Assembly: GCA_003254885.1 (NCBI GenBank)
Contig: QANT01002211.1
Location: 1-64,000 of the forward strand
Direction: 5' to 3'
Length of the DNA stretch: 64,000 nt
DNA from: Purshia tridentata
Taxonomy: Eukaryota > Streptophyta > Magnoliopsida > Rosales > Rosaceae
Each line of letters begins with the position of its first letter. Position 1 is the stretch's first letter. The notes beneath the pieces are model-generated. The model ran no database searches. It saw only the letters and a list, made by a program, of their open reading frames with translations, and was not told the DNA's origin. This document shows positions 63,101-64,000 of this stretch, one piece after another. The translations under genes were made by a program, and so were the position numbers.

Positions 63101-63628
63101 TGGGACAGGTTCTCAATGGCAACCCATATAACAGGAAATGTGATGTGTACAGTTTTGGTATCTGCTTGTGGGAAATATACTGCTGTGACATGCCGTATCC
63201 AGATCTTAGCTTCTCAGAAGTGACATCAGCTGTTGTCCGCCAGGTAGATTAAATCCGTAAGATATCTTTAGTCCATGAGATAAACTGACATGTGAAAACT
63301 TGGCCTTCTTACATGGAATTAATTATCTACACATAACTGCTCTTAATAAAAATCATTGTATATCAGTCATTGTCACAGTTGTAAGCTAAAAGAGAAATCA
63401 AAATTCTATGTGAAACTACAGAATCTGAGGCCCGAGATTCCTCGTTGTTGCCCAAGCTCTCTTGCAAATGTAATGAAGCGCTGTTGGGATGCAAACCCTG
63501 ACAAGCGGCCAGAAATGGATGAGGTGGTGGCCATGCTGGAGGCTATTGACACATCTAAAGGTGGAGGAATGATCCCTGGGGACCAGGCTCAGGGTTGTTT
63601 CTGTTTCCGCAGGCACAGAGGACCTTGA
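60165..63628 (+). CDS. Raf-like MAPKKK, group C (MRK1-type) Ser/Thr kinase
   Basis: Six exons (60165-60438, 61746-61867, 62170-62366, 62509-62683, 63109-63243, 63422-63628) give 369 aa. A short N-terminal region ([20 protein letters not shown], then a Lys/Glu-rich stretch) precedes the kinase domain. Kinase motifs: glycine loop around IARGTFGTV (72-80), ATP-binding Lys93 in [15 protein letters not shown] hinge, HRD catalytic loop (209-211, VHRDVKTEN), DFG (229-231), activation segment ending GTLGYMAPE (248-256), [21 protein letters not shown] and [12 protein letters not shown]. The C-terminus [11 protein letters not shown] with adjacent Cys is typical of the group. It resembles Arabidopsis MRK1 (At3g63260) and relatives, cytosolic kinases in stress and stomatal signalling. 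Start: the first ATG of the frame. All catalytic residues are present. Confidence 0.93.
62726..62746. repeat. (TC)n microsatellite in kinase intron 4
   Basis: Ten or so TC units, intronic, in the intron between the APE exon (ends 62683) and the next exon (starts 63109). Confidence 0.85.
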
Positions 63629-64000
63629 AAGATTTGCTCCTTGTCAGGCAAGAGACATTCTAATGCTTCTGGAAATTCAATTTGTATTTTATTGAATTGA
63701 ATGGATCTGAGAATTAAGAAGAGTCAAGTGAATAGAAAACTGTGGAGGCTGTAGGCTAAGAGGAGCTCTGCAATATCTGTTACTTTGTTGGACTATAGAT
63801 TTGTAAAGCTTTTCTTTCTTTTTGCTAAGTTTCATATCCTACTTCATAAAAATCCATGTAATTTCACAAGCTGGTTATAGTTATAGAGTGAATTTACCCA
63901 ATTTGAATCCATAAGACTAGCTTTGATAGATGAATTTATATGATCGTGGGATGTTGTGAGTGTTTTTCTTTTACCTTATTTTACATGCATAGGCAAAATG
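63629..64000 (+). other. kinase 3'UTR and flank
   Basis: After the TGA at 63626-63628 the sequence is AT-rich, with likely 3'UTR features (attgaattgaatgg, aataaa-like stretches). The window ends before another gene begins. Confidence 0.5.

Overview
This is plant nuclear DNA from a eudicot. Genes are multi-exon with AT-rich GT-AG introns and long AT-rich spacers carrying small transposon remnants, and every recognised product is a plant protein: a mitochondrial OM47-like porin relative, plastid L-aspartate oxidase, GDSL lipase, kinesin-light-chain-related protein, ERA1, FDH, PSA3, VEN4 and an MRK1-type Raf-like kinase. A Rosaceae origin (Prunus, strawberry or rose relative) is my inference. 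It rests on the close resemblance of one gene to the strawberry enone oxidoreductase and on the local amplification of a UPF0725/cystatin-like family. One base is N (19576).

Layout. 0-4.4 kb: LINE-like insertion, then OM47-like (-). 4.4-7.5 kb: spacer with tandem duplications. 7.5-11.5 kb: L-aspartate oxidase (+), first step of NAD synthesis. 11.5-13 kb: MITE-like element. 13.1-14.6 kb: GDSL esterase/lipase (+). 15.7-18.0 kb: KLCR/CMU TPR protein (-) with a leader intron. 18.8-22.7 kb: spacer with G-boxes. 22.7-24.6 kb: C2H2 zinc-finger/exonuclease-fold protein (+) that has lost three catalytic residues. 24.6-27.8 kb: spacer with decayed quinone oxidoreductase pieces. 27.8-29.2 kb: enone/quinone oxidoreductase (-). 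30.2-31.9 kb: CASP-like 4A (-). 32.8-36.5 kb: farnesyltransferase beta subunit ERA1 (-). 38.5-41.0 kb: mitochondrial formate dehydrogenase (+), with a decayed copy of one exon start in an intron.

41-54 kb is a duplication-rich block. A UPF0725-like gene (42.1 kb) runs into a truncated copy of the middle of the VEN4 gene. An OB-fold protein gene (46 kb, +) and PSA3 (47.4-48.6 kb, -) converge inside the block. A second VEN4 promoter copy (48.7 kb) lies in front of a broken UPF0725 copy (49.2 kb), and a third fragment carries VEN4 exon 9 (53.1 kb). The intact 19-exon VEN4/SAMHD1-like dNTP hydrolase gene follows (54.5-58.4 kb). A Raf-like kinase gene (60.2-63.6 kb, +) ends the window.

The genes are independent housekeeping or signalling loci and do not form a pathway cluster. 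The unusual material is the chimeric VEN4/UPF0725 block, the probable pseudo-exonuclease, two GC-AG introns and the vestigial exon in FDH. Exon coordinates were read by eye from splice motifs and reading-frame continuity. Where exons are listed in full, their lengths sum to whole codons.
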